Below, piece after piece: positions 9,233 through 17,070 of a DNA stretch of 64,000 bases. A model generated the notes under the pieces. It saw nothing but the letters and a program-made list of their open reading frames with translations, was not told the DNA's origin and did not search any database. The stretch is from CAYZJB01 sp964478735. GTDB lineage: Bacteria > CLD3 > SB21. Both the position numbers and the translations under genes were made by a program. Numbering within the stretch: the stretch's first letter is position 1; each line of letters starts with the position of its first letter. The stretch spans positions 1 to 64,000 of the forward strand of contig CAYZJB010000006.1 in NCBI GenBank assembly GCA_964478735.1, read 5' to 3'.

Positions 9233-10345
9233 TTACCTGCTTGAAATCCCTATAGTTTTCAGCGTCACGACGGCCGACGCTCGTATGTGCCCGTTGACCA
9301 TGACGTGTACTTGGTGACGCCCCGGATAATGACGACGCGTCGTACGGTCGGCAAACGAGCGGCGATGCCGGATCGTGATCGAATGTCCGTCCTTCGCGTC
9401 GACCGATTTCAACATGTAGACCTTCCGTGAGACACCGCCGCGTGCGGTCACATAATCAACGGCATAGGTCAGGCGATATCTGCCTTTCCGACGTGGACAA
9501 AAATCGAAGTGCAGCGTGACGGCAGCGCCGCGTGAAATTCTTCTGGGCGTGATCTTCAGATTTTCAATGTCGGCCGTCGGCGCCCCGCCGTAACCGAGCA
9601 AGGCAAGCGCACGGGAGTGACCCTGCCGCAAAAGGCCCCGGCACGCGTGGCGTACCAAACGATCCGTCGCCTCCGAGTGTCCGATCCATGCCGATACGAC
9701 GGACAGGACGCGCTCGGGATGATCTTTGGAAATATCGTTGAGATTATTGGCCACGCTGCGGCGCACATAGTCCGACGGATCGAACTTCAGATTTTCCAGG
9801 ATCGGAAATATCGGCGACGGATCGTTTTGAAAATTTTTCAATGCGATCGCCCACGGCAGCCGCGGACGGCAGCCTTCGCTGGCCAGGCGGCGGACATGAT
9901 GATTATCGTGCCGGCTCCATTGCAGCATCTGATTCAGGGTGCGGTCTGGATAACGCAGGATAAACGGACGGATCGCAAATTCAGAGCTCGATGAACGGGT
10001 AAAGACTTCCAGCGCCGGCAGCGACACCTCCGGATCGTCGAGTCCGTATAACTCCACGAAATGAGGAAAAAAAACGTCCGTAAAACCCATCGCTCTCGAT
10101 TGACGATACCGCTCGGTGATTTTCACCAGTTGTTCCAGCACCCGACGGAAGTCCCCCGGCAAATGCAGGCGGATGCACCTTGCAATGTGATCCATCCTCT
10201 GTTTCAATTCGCGACCGCCCCATTCGGAATCCAGTACGTCGCGATAAAATGCCGCCGAATCGAACGACGGTTCGACTAAACGGATATGCGTCGCCAGTTC
10301 TGTAATAAACTCTCGCGAATACATGTTCTTCAACACATCGGCCAT
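9233..10345 (-). CDS. alkC: AlkC-type DNA alkylation-repair glycosylase with C-terminal Ig-like domain
   Basis: 370 residues. The first about 255 are all-helical HEAT-like repeats, with SSSEFAIRPF (about 131-140), RLASEGCRPRLPW (about 160-172) and YVRRSVANNLND (about 193-204), characteristic of the AlkC branch of the AlkD superfamily. These enzymes excise N3-alkylated bases without flipping them. Residues about 265-365 form a beta-rich basic domain matching the Ig-like domain that some AlkC proteins carry and that is reported to assist DNA binding. Start ATG 6 bases after the TfoX-C gene, so translation is probably coupled. It is the last gene of the WYL-VOC-SnoaL cluster. Confidence 0.85.
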   Translation of the reverse strand: MADVLKNMYSREFITELATHIRLVEPSFDSAAFYRDVLDSEWGGRELKQRMDHIARCIRLHLPGDFRRVLEQLVKITERYRQSRAMGFTDVFFPHFVELYGLDDPEVSLPALEVFTRSSSSEFAIRPFILRYPDRTLNQMLQWSRHDNHHVRRLASEGCRPRLPWAIALKNFQNDPSPIFPILENLKFDPSDYVRRSVANNLNDISKDHPERVLSVVSAWIGHSEATDRLVRHACRGLLRQGHSRALALLGYGGAPTADIENLKITPRRISRGAAVTLHFDFCPRRKGRYRLTYAVDYVTARGGVSRKVYMLKSVDAKDGHSITIRHRRSFADRTTRRHYPGRHQVHVMVNGHIRASAVVTLKTIGISSR

Positions 10346-10351
10346 GTGTCT

Positions 10352-10603
10352 TCACTCACCCAGAATATTTTTGACTTCCGCGCGAAGTCGGTCCTTGACG
10401 GACTTCGGAAGCTTTTGCCAGGATACGTTTCGAATGGCGGCTTCTAGACCCCAGAGTGCGTTGAGCGATACCTGGGCGGGCCGCGATTGTTTGAGCCGCA
10501 CGTACACTTCGACCGACCCGAGCCGTTCGAGGTCGGCGCGTGAATGTACGCCGACCTCTCGAAGCCACTGTGCGGTTTTGGGTCCGATGTTTTTAATGTC
10601 CAT
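10352..10603 (-). CDS. TfoX C-terminal domain protein
   Basis: 83 residues comprising only the C-terminal helix-hairpin-helix-like half of TfoX/Sxy proteins: IKNIGPKTAQWLREVGV, then ALWGLEAAIRNVSWQKL. Stand-alone TfoX-C proteins of this size are common. In full-length Sxy/TfoX the family affects competence gene expression, but a stand-alone C domain has no assigned role. It sits 6 bases after a lipoprotein gene and 6 bases before alkC, so it is part of the same message. Confidence 0.85.
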   Translation of the reverse strand: MDIKNIGPKTAQWLREVGVHSRADLERLGSVEVYVRLKQSRPAQVSLNALWGLEAAIRNVSWQKLPKSVKDRLRAEVKNILGE

Positions 10604-10609
10604 CGAATC

Positions 10610-10996
10610 TCATTTGTACGTTCTAAGATGGTCGAGGTGTACGACGCCTTCGGCGGGATCGTTCGACGTCATTTTCATCAGACCGAAATAACGCCGGCAC
10701 ACTTCGCTTTGCTCCGCCTGAGCCATAGCGTTCATGGCGTCTTCCTTTGAACGCCAGTACACCAGGTCGGCATACTGACGGTCGTTGATTTTCATCAACT
10801 CACGGCGGATGAATCCCTGCTGCCTGATCAGAAAATCCCGTTGCAACACCTCCGATTCCGCCAGCAAGGCCGCTTCGTCCGCGTGATCGGCAAGTTCAAA
10901 CGGCGCGTATTCGACGGTCCCCGCCGCAGGTTCTTCCTGACGGCATGACATAAATCCAAAGAAAACGATCATGGCAATGATAATTTTATACGACAT
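10610..10996 (-). CDS. Small lipoprotein, ABM-dimer-like
   Basis: 128 residues. Signal peptide with lipobox FMSCR (Cys18). The mature part has a pattern of ferredoxin-like alpha+beta barrels (a hydrophobic strand near residue 30, the helix QRDFLIRQQGFIRRELM, the YADLVYWRSKEDAMNAM strand-helix). This resembles antibiotic-biosynthesis-monooxygenase or heme-degrading-like monomers; this is a fold guess. AAAGGAAA precedes the ATG. It is co-directional with and tightly spaced between the SnoaL-like and TfoX-C genes. Confidence 0.6.
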   Translation of the reverse strand: MSYKIIIAMIVFFGFMSCRQEEPAAGTVEYAPFELADHADEAALLAESEVLQRDFLIRQQGFIRRELMKINDRQYADLVYWRSKEDAMNAMAQAEQSEVCRRYFGLMKMTSNDPAEGVVHLDHLRTYK

Positions 10997-11008
10997 ACAT
11001 TTCCTTTC

Positions 11009-11383
11009 TCATTCATTCCCGTCAAATCCCTTCAGGATCGATGTTCCCCAGGGATTGTCAATGACGATCTGCCACCGGCCATCGGGCCCCAACCGCAGTA
11101 CGTCGGCCGATTCGCCCGATTCGTCGAAAGCCGACCCGTCCGGCGTCTTTCCCCGCATCGCCCAGCGCGAATGATACAACGCAACGTCGCCGCTCGTCAG
11201 CACGTCCTGTATATGCGTTGTAATTCGGGGTTTTGCCGCCATCATCACACCCAAGGCCTCTCCTATGGCGTCTCGTCCCGTAACCATTGTGCCGGGGGCG
11301 GCTATAAAAACGGCATCGTCCGAGTAATGGCGAAGCGCCGATTCAAGGTCGCCGCGATTCACGGCATCGACGAATGCCGCCAC
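11009..11383 (-). CDS. SnoaL/DUF4440-like NTF2-fold protein; true start probably at 11411 behind an A9 tract
   Basis: From the in-frame GTG at 11383 it encodes 124 residues of the NTF2-like fold: FVDAVNRGDLESALRHYSDDAVFIAAPG at the start and WRLGPDGRWQIVIDNPW near the end. Such proteins are small ligand-binding or isomerase-like domains with varied roles. A far better initiation site lies upstream: AAAGGA, then ATG at 11411, followed by nine adenines. In the sequence as given that ATG reads seven codons and stops. With one adenine fewer it runs straight into this frame and adds ten residues at the N-terminus. This suggests a homopolymer error or a slippage-controlled start. It lies between the VOC and lipoprotein genes. 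Confidence 0.7.
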   Translation of the reverse strand: MAAFVDAVNRGDLESALRHYSDDAVFIAAPGTMVTGRDAIGEALGVMMAAKPRITTHIQDVLTSGDVALYHSRWAMRGKTPDGSAFDESGESADVLRLGPDGRWQIVIDNPWGTSILKGFDGNE

Positions 11384-11430
11384 GGTTTCAACCGCTGTGT
11401 TTTTTTTTCATAACCATCCTTTGGGTCGAT

Positions 11431-11799
11431 TCATGGTTTCTGTGAATGAAAACCAACACGATTCCCTTCCGTGTCTTCGATCACGGCGATGTAACCTGCC
11501 GGTCCGATTGCGGTTTTTTCCATCACGACTTTACCGCCCGCCACGGGCGCCTTGAGGACGACGTCGTCAAGGTACCCTTCGACGTTGATATAAACGGTCG
11601 TACCCGCCGGAGAAGGACGGATGCCGTCCATTTTCACGACCGCGCCGCCCACGCCGTCCCCTTCAAACGGGAACAACGCGTTGGGAACGCCCATGAATAT
11701 TTCCCTTTTGAGTGGACGATGGAGGATGGCGTCGTAGAACCCGACGGCCCTGTCGAAATTGTCCGCCGGAATTTCAAACCAGTTGACTGCGTTTCTCAT
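11431..11799 (-). CDS. VOC (glyoxalase/bleomycin-resistance-like) protein
   Basis: 122 residues from the ATG at 11799, which has AAAGGAAA at good spacing; an upstream in-frame extension has no such site. The fold pattern is typical VOC: NWFEIPADNFDRAVGFYDAIL at the N-terminus, FMGVPNALFPFEGDGVGGAVVK, and the C-terminal GYIAVIEDTEGNRVGFHS. VOC proteins handle electrophilic or dicarbonyl substrates, or bind them. A 16-base dyad (11845-11860) stands just upstream, between this gene and the WYL regulator, and is shared with a decayed VOC gene at 31.1 kb. Confidence 0.85.
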   Translation of the reverse strand: MRNAVNWFEIPADNFDRAVGFYDAILHRPLKREIFMGVPNALFPFEGDGVGGAVVKMDGIRPSPAGTTVYINVEGYLDDVVLKAPVAGGKVVMEKTAIGPAGYIAVIEDTEGNRVGFHSQKP

Positions 11800-11844
11800 G
11801 TCATTTCCTTTCGATTTGATGTATGGCAATCTAACCGACAGGAG

Positions 11845-11860
11845 TGACAACCTTATGTCA
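11845..11860. promoter_or_regulatory. Dyad TGACA-N6-TGTCA, candidate WYL-regulator operator
   Basis: TGACAACCTTATGTCA, a perfect 5+5 inverted repeat 45 bases before the VOC start codon. The copy at 31014-31029, read on its minus strand, is TGACAAGGGTATGTCA, identical at 13 of 16 positions and also in front of a VOC gene. Binding by the neighbouring WYL regulator is inference. Confidence 0.55.
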
Positions 11861-11911
11861 GGAGGATGGAGGATTATTTATAAAAATGGAGTTCGAACGG
11901 CAAAATTCATA

Positions 11912-12868
11912 TCAAGGCTTCCCTCGATACCATTGCGCAAGGCGTTCCGCCTCGGAGGCCAGCATGTCGCGCAGTTCGGGCGGGTGAATCACGGTCACGG
12001 CGCTCCCAAAAGAAAGCAACCATGATTTGGTCATTTCCAGGCTCGGAACCATCATCGTCATGTCCACTCCGCCGTCGCATTCTTCTTCCCGGACAACGCC
12101 GAAGTAATAACGATCTCGTACCCACGCGGCCGCCGTGCGGTCGAAGCGCACACGTACTTCTTTCGGATCTCTGATTTGCATGTAATCTTCCATGAATCGC
12201 CGCAGATTAAAATCCGGCCGGGCGGGAAACGTTTCGTCGCACATCCGAATGTCGCGGATGCGGTCCGTACGAAAATCGCGATAGTCTTTTCGCAGCCGGC
12301 AATAGGCAATGCAATGCCAGTGATCGACGTAATACATCACGGCCATCGGTTCGACCTCGCGCGTCGTGTGGGCATCGTACCGAGGGGAAAGATAATCGAT
12401 CTTGAGTACCCGCTTTCCCACGACGGCCTGTTGAATCATTCCGAGCGCGTCGTCGCGAAAACCGTCGCGGGCGCGGGAGGGACGCGGCATGATCACCATC
12501 GACGCACTCAGCCGTTCGAGGAAATTCTTGCGGTCTTCCGGCAGCACGGCAACGATTTTTGCAATTCCGGATTCCGCGGGATACCGCAGGCTCTGGTCGG
12601 TCAACTGTTTGACCATCTCCCCTCCGACGTACAGCGCATTCGCTTCATCCTGGGTGAACATCACCGGAGGCAAATGGTACCCTTCGACAAGAGAATACCC
12701 TTCGCCGGCTTCTGCGGCAATCGGTACGCCCGCCTCATTCAGCGCTTTCATGTCGCGATAAACGGTGCGCAGCGTAATGCCGAACTTCTCCGCGATGTCC
12801 TTCGCCCGCACGATTTTTTTTGCATGCAGCAGCAGAACAATGGCAACAAGTCGGTCCGTTCGATTCAT
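11912..12868 (-). CDS. YafY/DeoR-type HTH regulator with WYL domain
   Basis: 318 residues from the ATG at 12868 (MNRTDRLVAIVLLL). An upstream in-frame extension is non-conserved in appearance and runs into intergenic repeat. The HTH (residues about 2-55) includes VRAKDIAEKFGITLRTVYRDMKAL. A WYL domain (about 140-220) contains the region DYLSPRYDAHTTREVEPMAV and WHCIAYCRLRKDYRDFRTDRI. A C-terminal WCX-like extension follows. WYL regulators sense nucleic-acid or small ligands and often govern DNA-damage or defence genes. Here it heads a same-strand cluster ending in alkC. The 112-base gap to the VOC gene contains the candidate operator. Confidence 0.88.
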   Translation of the reverse strand: MNRTDRLVAIVLLLHAKKIVRAKDIAEKFGITLRTVYRDMKALNEAGVPIAAEAGEGYSLVEGYHLPPVMFTQDEANALYVGGEMVKQLTDQSLRYPAESGIAKIVAVLPEDRKNFLERLSASMVIMPRPSRARDGFRDDALGMIQQAVVGKRVLKIDYLSPRYDAHTTREVEPMAVMYYVDHWHCIAYCRLRKDYRDFRTDRIRDIRMCDETFPARPDFNLRRFMEDYMQIRDPKEVRVRFDRTAAAWVRDRYYFGVVREEECDGGVDMTMMVPSLEMTKSWLLSFGSAVTVIHPPELRDMLASEAERLAQWYRGKP

Positions 12869-12878
12869 CATATGTTCA

Positions 12879-12961
12879 TCACAGAGCGTCCAAAGGCCAC
12901 AGAGACGTCTTCGGCGAATACCCATGACAAATAACTCTGCGCACTTTGCGGTCTCCGTGGT
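12879..12961. repeat. Intergenic CACAGAG/CTCTGTG-type repeat, copy 1
   Basis: The left arm (12879-12906) contains ACAGAG and CCACAGAGAC; the right arm (12935-12961) contains CTCTGCGCACTTTGCGG and CTCCGTGGT. The arms are imperfect inverted repeats of each other. Related stretches stand at 24955-24980 and 40617-40755. Confidence 0.5.
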
Positions 12962-12975
12962 AAAAAATCTGGTGT

Positions 12976-13006
12976 TTGCTCCTGTAACATAATCGTTTTA
13001 CCTTTG
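12976..13006 (+). promoter_or_regulatory. Bacteroidetes-type promoter of tectonin-like gene
   Basis: TTG at 12976-12978, 20-base spacer, TACCTTTG at 12999-13006, an exact TAnnTTTG match, 31 bases before the ATG at 13038. Confidence 0.6.
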
Positions 13007-13037
13007 ACACGAAAGTCCAACCTGTGGAGAAATCACG

Positions 13038-13820
13038 ATGCAAAAATTTTTATGGTTTGTCATCATGTTCGTCCCACCGATCGTCGCACAACCCGGTTCA
13101 TGGAAGCAGATTGGAGAAAGCGGCGCCTGGAAGGCGACGATCGCCGCGACTTCACTCAATGGCGCGATGTACACCGTCGAATCCAGCGGTGCGTTGTACG
13201 AAACCGACCTCATGAGCGGCCGGTGGCGACAGATCGGTAAACCGGATTTTGCCGCGACCGTGTGGATGTTCGCCGGTAACGGTATGCTCTACACGATTGA
13301 AACCAGCGGTTCACTCTATGAAGTCAGTCCGGCCAACGGCACGTGGCGCCAACTGGGTAAATCCGGTGAATGGGTCCGGACGATCTCCGGTACCATTTTT
13401 CAAAACGCGCTTTATACCGTGGAAAACAGCGGCGCCCTTTATCGGACGGATTTATCGAGCGGCGTATGGCGCCAGATCGGGAAGGCCGAATTCGGCAACA
13501 CGCGTTTCCTCCTCGGTCTCGGCACTTATCTTGTCAGTCTTGAGGAAAACGGCTCGCTTTACCGAATCGATCCATCCGGCGGCACGTGGACAACCGTTGG
13601 AACCGGCGAATGGGCCAATACGCTGCGTATGGTCGCGATGGACGGCATGATCTACTCCGTGGAGACCAACGGTGCATTGTATGAAACGAATCCACAGACC
13701 GGGAAGTGGCGACAACTGGGGAGTCCTGACTTTGCCGCGACGGCATTTATGATCGCCGCCGGTGGAAAACTTTACACCATCGAGACAAGCGGCAGCCTAT
13801 ACGAAGTGAAGGTGAGGTGA
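13038..13820 (+). CDS. Secreted six-bladed tectonin/tachylectin-like beta-propeller
   Basis: 260 residues with a signal peptide (cleavage after about residue 17, VAQ). The rest is six tandem repeats of about 40 residues, each of the form G-x-W-R-Q-I/L-G, then MYTVE-x-SGALYE. This leaves no room for other domains, so it should close as a six-bladed propeller. Tectonin-like propellers bind sugars or surface glycans; a binding role outside the cytoplasm is inferred. The stop codon is one base before the thiolase ATG, so the two are translated from one message although their functions look unrelated. Confidence 0.75.
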   Translation: MQKFLWFVIMFVPPIVAQPGSWKQIGESGAWKATIAATSLNGAMYTVESSGALYETDLMSGRWRQIGKPDFAATVWMFAGNGMLYTIETSGSLYEVSPANGTWRQLGKSGEWVRTISGTIFQNALYTVENSGALYRTDLSSGVWRQIGKAEFGNTRFLLGLGTYLVSLEENGSLYRIDPSGGTWTTVGTGEWANTLRMVAMDGMIYSVETNGALYETNPQTGKWRQLGSPDFAATAFMIAAGGKLYTIETSGSLYEVKVR

Positions 13821-13821
13821 A

Positions 13822-15012
13822 ATGGCGGTCATCGTTGATGCCTTGAGAACGCCGATCGGAAAGTTAGGCGGTGCACTCGCCTCCGTTCGCCCCGACGATT
13901 TGCTGGGCCACGTCGTGCGGGCGATGGCCGAACGGCATGCGCTGGAATCCGTCGACGACGTCATTGCCGGCTGCGCCAATCAATCCGGTGAAGACGGACG
14001 CAACGTGGCCCGGATGGCGGTCATTCTCGCCGGACTGCCGTTTACGGTCCCCGCGCAAACGGTCAATCGCCTCTGCGGTTCCAGCATGCAGGCGATCATC
14101 ACGGCCGCTCACGCACTGGACGGCGGCGGCGGCGACGTCATTCTCGCCGGCGGTGTGGAGAGCATGTCGCGCGGCGCTTACGCTTTTGCCAAAGCGGAAA
14201 AACCGTTTGCATTCGGCAACCTGAAGGTGTACGACACGACGCTCGGCTGGCGATTTCATAATCCGAAAATTCATGAACGCGTTCGCCCGCTGAGTATGGG
14301 AGAAACGGCGGAAGAAATTTTCGAAACCATCCCCGTTTCCAGGGAGGAACAGGACGCGTTCGCGTTCGATTCCCATCAAAAAGCGCTCGCCGCGTGGAAA
14401 ACCGGTACGTTCGCGAACGAGGTCGTGCCCGTGATCCTGCCCGATAAAAAAGGCGACCGGCGGATCGATCGTGACGAAGGCCCGCGGGAAGACACGACGC
14501 TTGAAAAACTCGCGTCGCTCAAACCGGCGTTTCGACCCAACGGGACGGTGACCGCGGGCAACAGTTGTCCGCTCAATGACGGCGCGTCCATGACGCTGAT
14601 GATGACGGAATCCGAAGCCGGACGCCGCGGATTCAAAACCGGTTTTCGCCTCAAGGCGTCCGGCGTGACGGCGCTGCATCCGGACGTCATGGGCCTGGGA
14701 CCCGTCGAGGCGACGCGCCTTGCCCTGCGCCGGGCCGGTCTTTCCGCCGACGATCTCGGGCTGGTGGAACTCAACGAAGCGTTTGCGATTCAGGCGCTCG
14801 CGTGTATGCGCGAACTCGGCCTGCACGCCGATCGTGTCAACGTCAATGGCGGCGCCATCGCCATCGGGCATCCGCTCGGATGTTCCGGCGCGCGAATCGT
14901 CGGCACGTTGATCCACGAGATGCGCCGGCGAGACGTTCGGTACGGCCTGGCCACGATGTGCATCGGTGTCGGTCAGGGCATCGCGACGATCTGGGAAAAG
15001 GTCGATCTTTGA
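13822..15012 (+). CDS. Acetyl-CoA acyltransferase (thiolase)
   Basis: 396 residues, full length for the degradative thiolase family. The acylated cysteine is Cys85 in NRLCGSSMQ; the GHPLG histidine is His350 and the second active cysteine is Cys380 in MCIGVGQG. GNSCPLNDGAS and LNEAFA are also present. It cleaves 3-ketoacyl-CoA to acetyl-CoA and a shortened acyl-CoA. The ATG is one base after the propeller gene stop with GAGGTGA as ribosome site. It could supply the beta-oxidation steps after benzoyl-CoA ring opening encoded from 17.1 kb, but is separated from that operon by two unrelated genes. Confidence 0.93.
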   Translation: MAVIVDALRTPIGKLGGALASVRPDDLLGHVVRAMAERHALESVDDVIAGCANQSGEDGRNVARMAVILAGLPFTVPAQTVNRLCGSSMQAIITAAHALDGGGGDVILAGGVESMSRGAYAFAKAEKPFAFGNLKVYDTTLGWRFHNPKIHERVRPLSMGETAEEIFETIPVSREEQDAFAFDSHQKALAAWKTGTFANEVVPVILPDKKGDRRIDRDEGPREDTTLEKLASLKPAFRPNGTVTAGNSCPLNDGASMTLMMTESEAGRRGFKTGFRLKASGVTALHPDVMGLGPVEATRLALRRAGLSADDLGLVELNEAFAIQALACMRELGLHADRVNVNGGAIAIGHPLGCSGARIVGTLIHEMRRRDVRYGLATMCIGVGQGIATIWEKVDL

Positions 15013-15060
15013 ATCACCCCAGATCGTCGTTATCTGAAGAACCACGTGAACGGCAGTTAT

Positions 15061-15080
15061 GGCGAGCGAAGCAATCTCGT
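15061..15080. repeat. Dispersed intergenic repeat, copy 2
   Basis: GGCGAGCGAAGCAATCTCGT, the reverse-orientation relative of the repeat at 15-47. It lies in the 161-base gap after the thiolase, where nothing else is recognisable. Confidence 0.45.
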
Positions 15081-15173
15081 GTTTGTGACAATAATTGAAA
15101 TTTCTCCGTCGCTGCGCCCGGCCAAGCCTGGAACCCTGAAAATCAACCGACTTTGTAAACTTGAAGAGGATCG

Positions 15174-15617
15174 ATGGAACTCAAAACGCTTGTTATTCTT
15201 CACACGCTCGGTGCCGCCGTCTGGGTCGGCGGTCATCTGGTTCTGCTCTTTGCATTCGTCCCGCCTGCACTCAAATCGAAGAATCCCGCCATCATCCGGC
15301 AGTTTGAAGAGCGATATGAAAAGATCGGCATCCCCTCGCTTTTGCTTCAATTGCTGACCGGTTTACGCCTTGCGTATCTTCAATTACCGTCCGTTGGCGA
15401 CTGGTTCGATTGGAACGCCCATTTAGGATTTCACATTAGTTTGAAACTTTTTTTACTCGCCCTGACGATCGCGCTTGGCGCCCATGCGCGCCTCCGGATC
15501 ATTCCAAAATTATCGGAATCCAATTTAACGGCGCTCGCCTGGCATATTCTCGCGATCAACGTACTCGGCGTGAGTATGTTGATGACCGGACTGAGTGTTC
15601 GTTTTGCCATTTGGTGA
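15174..15617 (+). CDS. CopD-like four-helix membrane protein
   Basis: 147 residues with four hydrophobic helices (about 5-27, 50-70, 83-103, 120-142). His10 in LHTLGAAVWVGGH and the His in HLGFHISLKL fit the CopD/DUF2269-type integral membrane domain, which often places histidines for heme or metal. It is followed after 10 bases by the PQQ-type dehydrogenase gene and is probably co-transcribed. An electron-transfer or metal-related role in the membrane is inferred. Confidence 0.65.
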   Translation: MELKTLVILHTLGAAVWVGGHLVLLFAFVPPALKSKNPAIIRQFEERYEKIGIPSLLLQLLTGLRLAYLQLPSVGDWFDWNAHLGFHISLKLFLLALTIALGAHARLRIIPKLSESNLTALAWHILAINVLGVSMLMTGLSVRFAIW

Positions 15618-15627
15618 AAGGAGACGG

Positions 15628-16785
15628 ATGAAGAGCAGTCTTCTCTTTCTGCCGCTCGCGATGTTTTCATGTCTGGTCTGTCAAAAAGACGACCCTGACA
15701 GCGGGAGTCTGTTTCACGGCGACTCGACCGCCGTTTTTCGACTTGAAAACGCTTTTCCCCAATTGACGTTCACGCGTCCGCTCGACTTTCAACAACCGCC
15801 GGATTCGACAAATCGGGTATTTATTATCGAACAGGAAGGCCGGGTTCATGTCGTTCACGGTTCGGACTCGACGCGACAGGAATTTCTCGATATTACGGAT
15901 CGCGTGGACGACACGGGTAATGAAGAAGGACTGCTCGGTCTGGCCTTTCATCCGCAGTTTGCGTCCAACGGATATGTTTACGTCAACTACACCGCCGGCG
16001 GGCCGGATCGAACGGTCATTTCACGCTTCACGGTTTCATCTACCGATTCGAATACGGCCGACCCGTTGAGTGAACTCGTTCTCCTCGAATACGATCAGCC
16101 CTTCAGCAACCATAACGGCGGCGGACTGGTTTTCGGCCCGGACGGATACCTGTATATTTCCAGCGGCGACGGAGGATCGGGCGGAGATCCGCTGGGGAAC
16201 GGACAGAAGCTGACGACCCTGCTGGGAAAAATACTCCGCATCGACGTCGACAATCCGGCCGATGGAAAACCGTACGGCATTCCGGCGGATAACCCTTTTA
16301 TCGGAAACAGTCTCCCTGAAATTTATGCGTACGGATTGCGAAATCCGTGGCGGTTCAGTTTTGACGCCGAGACGGGCGACCTGTGGTGCGGCGACGTCGG
16401 ACAAAATACGCTTGAGGAAATCGACGTCGTCGAAAAAGGCGGAAACTACGGCTGGAACTTGTTCGAAGGAACGCAATGTTTTACGGGATCCTGCAATTCC
16501 ACCGGTCTTATCATGCCGGTATGGGAGTACGGACGCAGTCAGGGTGCCTCGATCACGGGTGGATACGTTTACCGCGGGAATGCCATGCCGGCGTTGGTGG
16601 GTTGTTATGTGTATGCGGATTTTGTCAGCGGCCGGGTGTGGGCATTGCGCAAAAGCGGATCGACGGTGACCAATGCCGAAATCATCGACTCCGGTGTGAA
16701 TATTTCCTCCTTTGGTGTCGACCGGAATAACGAACTCTATCTGTGTGGCTTTGATGGGAAAATATACCGGATGGTAATGGATTGA
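15628..16785 (+). CDS. PQQ-dependent sugar/aldose dehydrogenase-like protein
   Basis: 385 residues from the ATG at 15628 (AAAGGAGA precedes it). The N-terminus is a signal sequence with cysteines at about 14 and 17, possibly a lipoprotein. The body matches soluble glucose/sorbosone dehydrogenase (GSDH/HHIP-like) six-bladed propellers: GLLGLAFHPQF, HNGGGLVFGPDG, YISSGDGG, AYGLRNPWRFSFD and DVGQNTLEEIDVV. Such enzymes oxidise sugars with PQQ in the periplasm. Many relatives have unknown cofactors, so PQQ use here is not proven. The adjacent CopD-like membrane gene may be an electron partner. Confidence 0.85.
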   Translation: MKSSLLFLPLAMFSCLVCQKDDPDSGSLFHGDSTAVFRLENAFPQLTFTRPLDFQQPPDSTNRVFIIEQEGRVHVVHGSDSTRQEFLDITDRVDDTGNEEGLLGLAFHPQFASNGYVYVNYTAGGPDRTVISRFTVSSTDSNTADPLSELVLLEYDQPFSNHNGGGLVFGPDGYLYISSGDGGSGGDPLGNGQKLTTLLGKILRIDVDNPADGKPYGIPADNPFIGNSLPEIYAYGLRNPWRFSFDAETGDLWCGDVGQNTLEEIDVVEKGGNYGWNLFEGTQCFTGSCNSTGLIMPVWEYGRSQGASITGGYVYRGNAMPALVGCYVYADFVSGRVWALRKSGSTVTNAEIIDSGVNISSFGVDRNNELYLCGFDGKIYRMVMD

Positions 16786-16829
16786 CACTCCTCATTCCTG
16801 TTCTACCAAGGAGCCGGTTTATTCCTGCT

Positions 16830-16858
16830 CCGGTTGTTTTGACACGCCCAACAACCGG
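16830..16858 (+). terminator. Hairpin after sugar dehydrogenase gene
   Basis: Perfect 9-base arms CCGGTTGTT (16830-16838) and AACAACCGG (16850-16858) with an 11-base loop, 45 bases after the stop. No clear T-run follows, so it is a weak terminator or an RNA hairpin. Confidence 0.4.
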
Positions 16859-17034
16859 AAGAATAATCTCTCTCTAAGACATTCGTTTCGCCCCCTCGAG
16901 TTTTTCAGGACCGTGCTCAACGACCGCCGCAGCCCTAACCCTCTGTAATCCCGACAAAAACCTCCAAAAAAACATAAAATCACACCCAGAACCTGTCATT
17001 TGTCAGTCCTCTCGGAAAACGATTCCACTATATT

Positions 17035-17052
17035 TTCGAACAGTTGTTCGAA
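17035..17052. promoter_or_regulatory. Inverted repeat in front of the benzoyl-CoA operon
   Basis: TTCGAAC (17035-17041) and GTTCGAA (17046-17052), 4-base spacer. It overlaps a TATATTTT element at 17029-17036 that could be the -10/-7 region, and ends 18 bases before the first start codon. The position suits a repressor operator. No regulator gene lies beside it, so the binder is unknown. Confidence 0.5.
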
Positions 17053-17070
17053 TTTTTACGGAGGTATCCC

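Noticed and set aside
13864..15045. 393-codon open frame on the minus strand
   Set aside because: Antisense shadow of the thiolase gene, which has all catalytic motifs on the plus strand.
15174..16785. CopD-like and sugar dehydrogenase genes as part of the benzoyl-CoA operon
   Set aside because: A hairpin and 285 bases with an operator-like repeat separate them from had, and their functions do not belong to that pathway.
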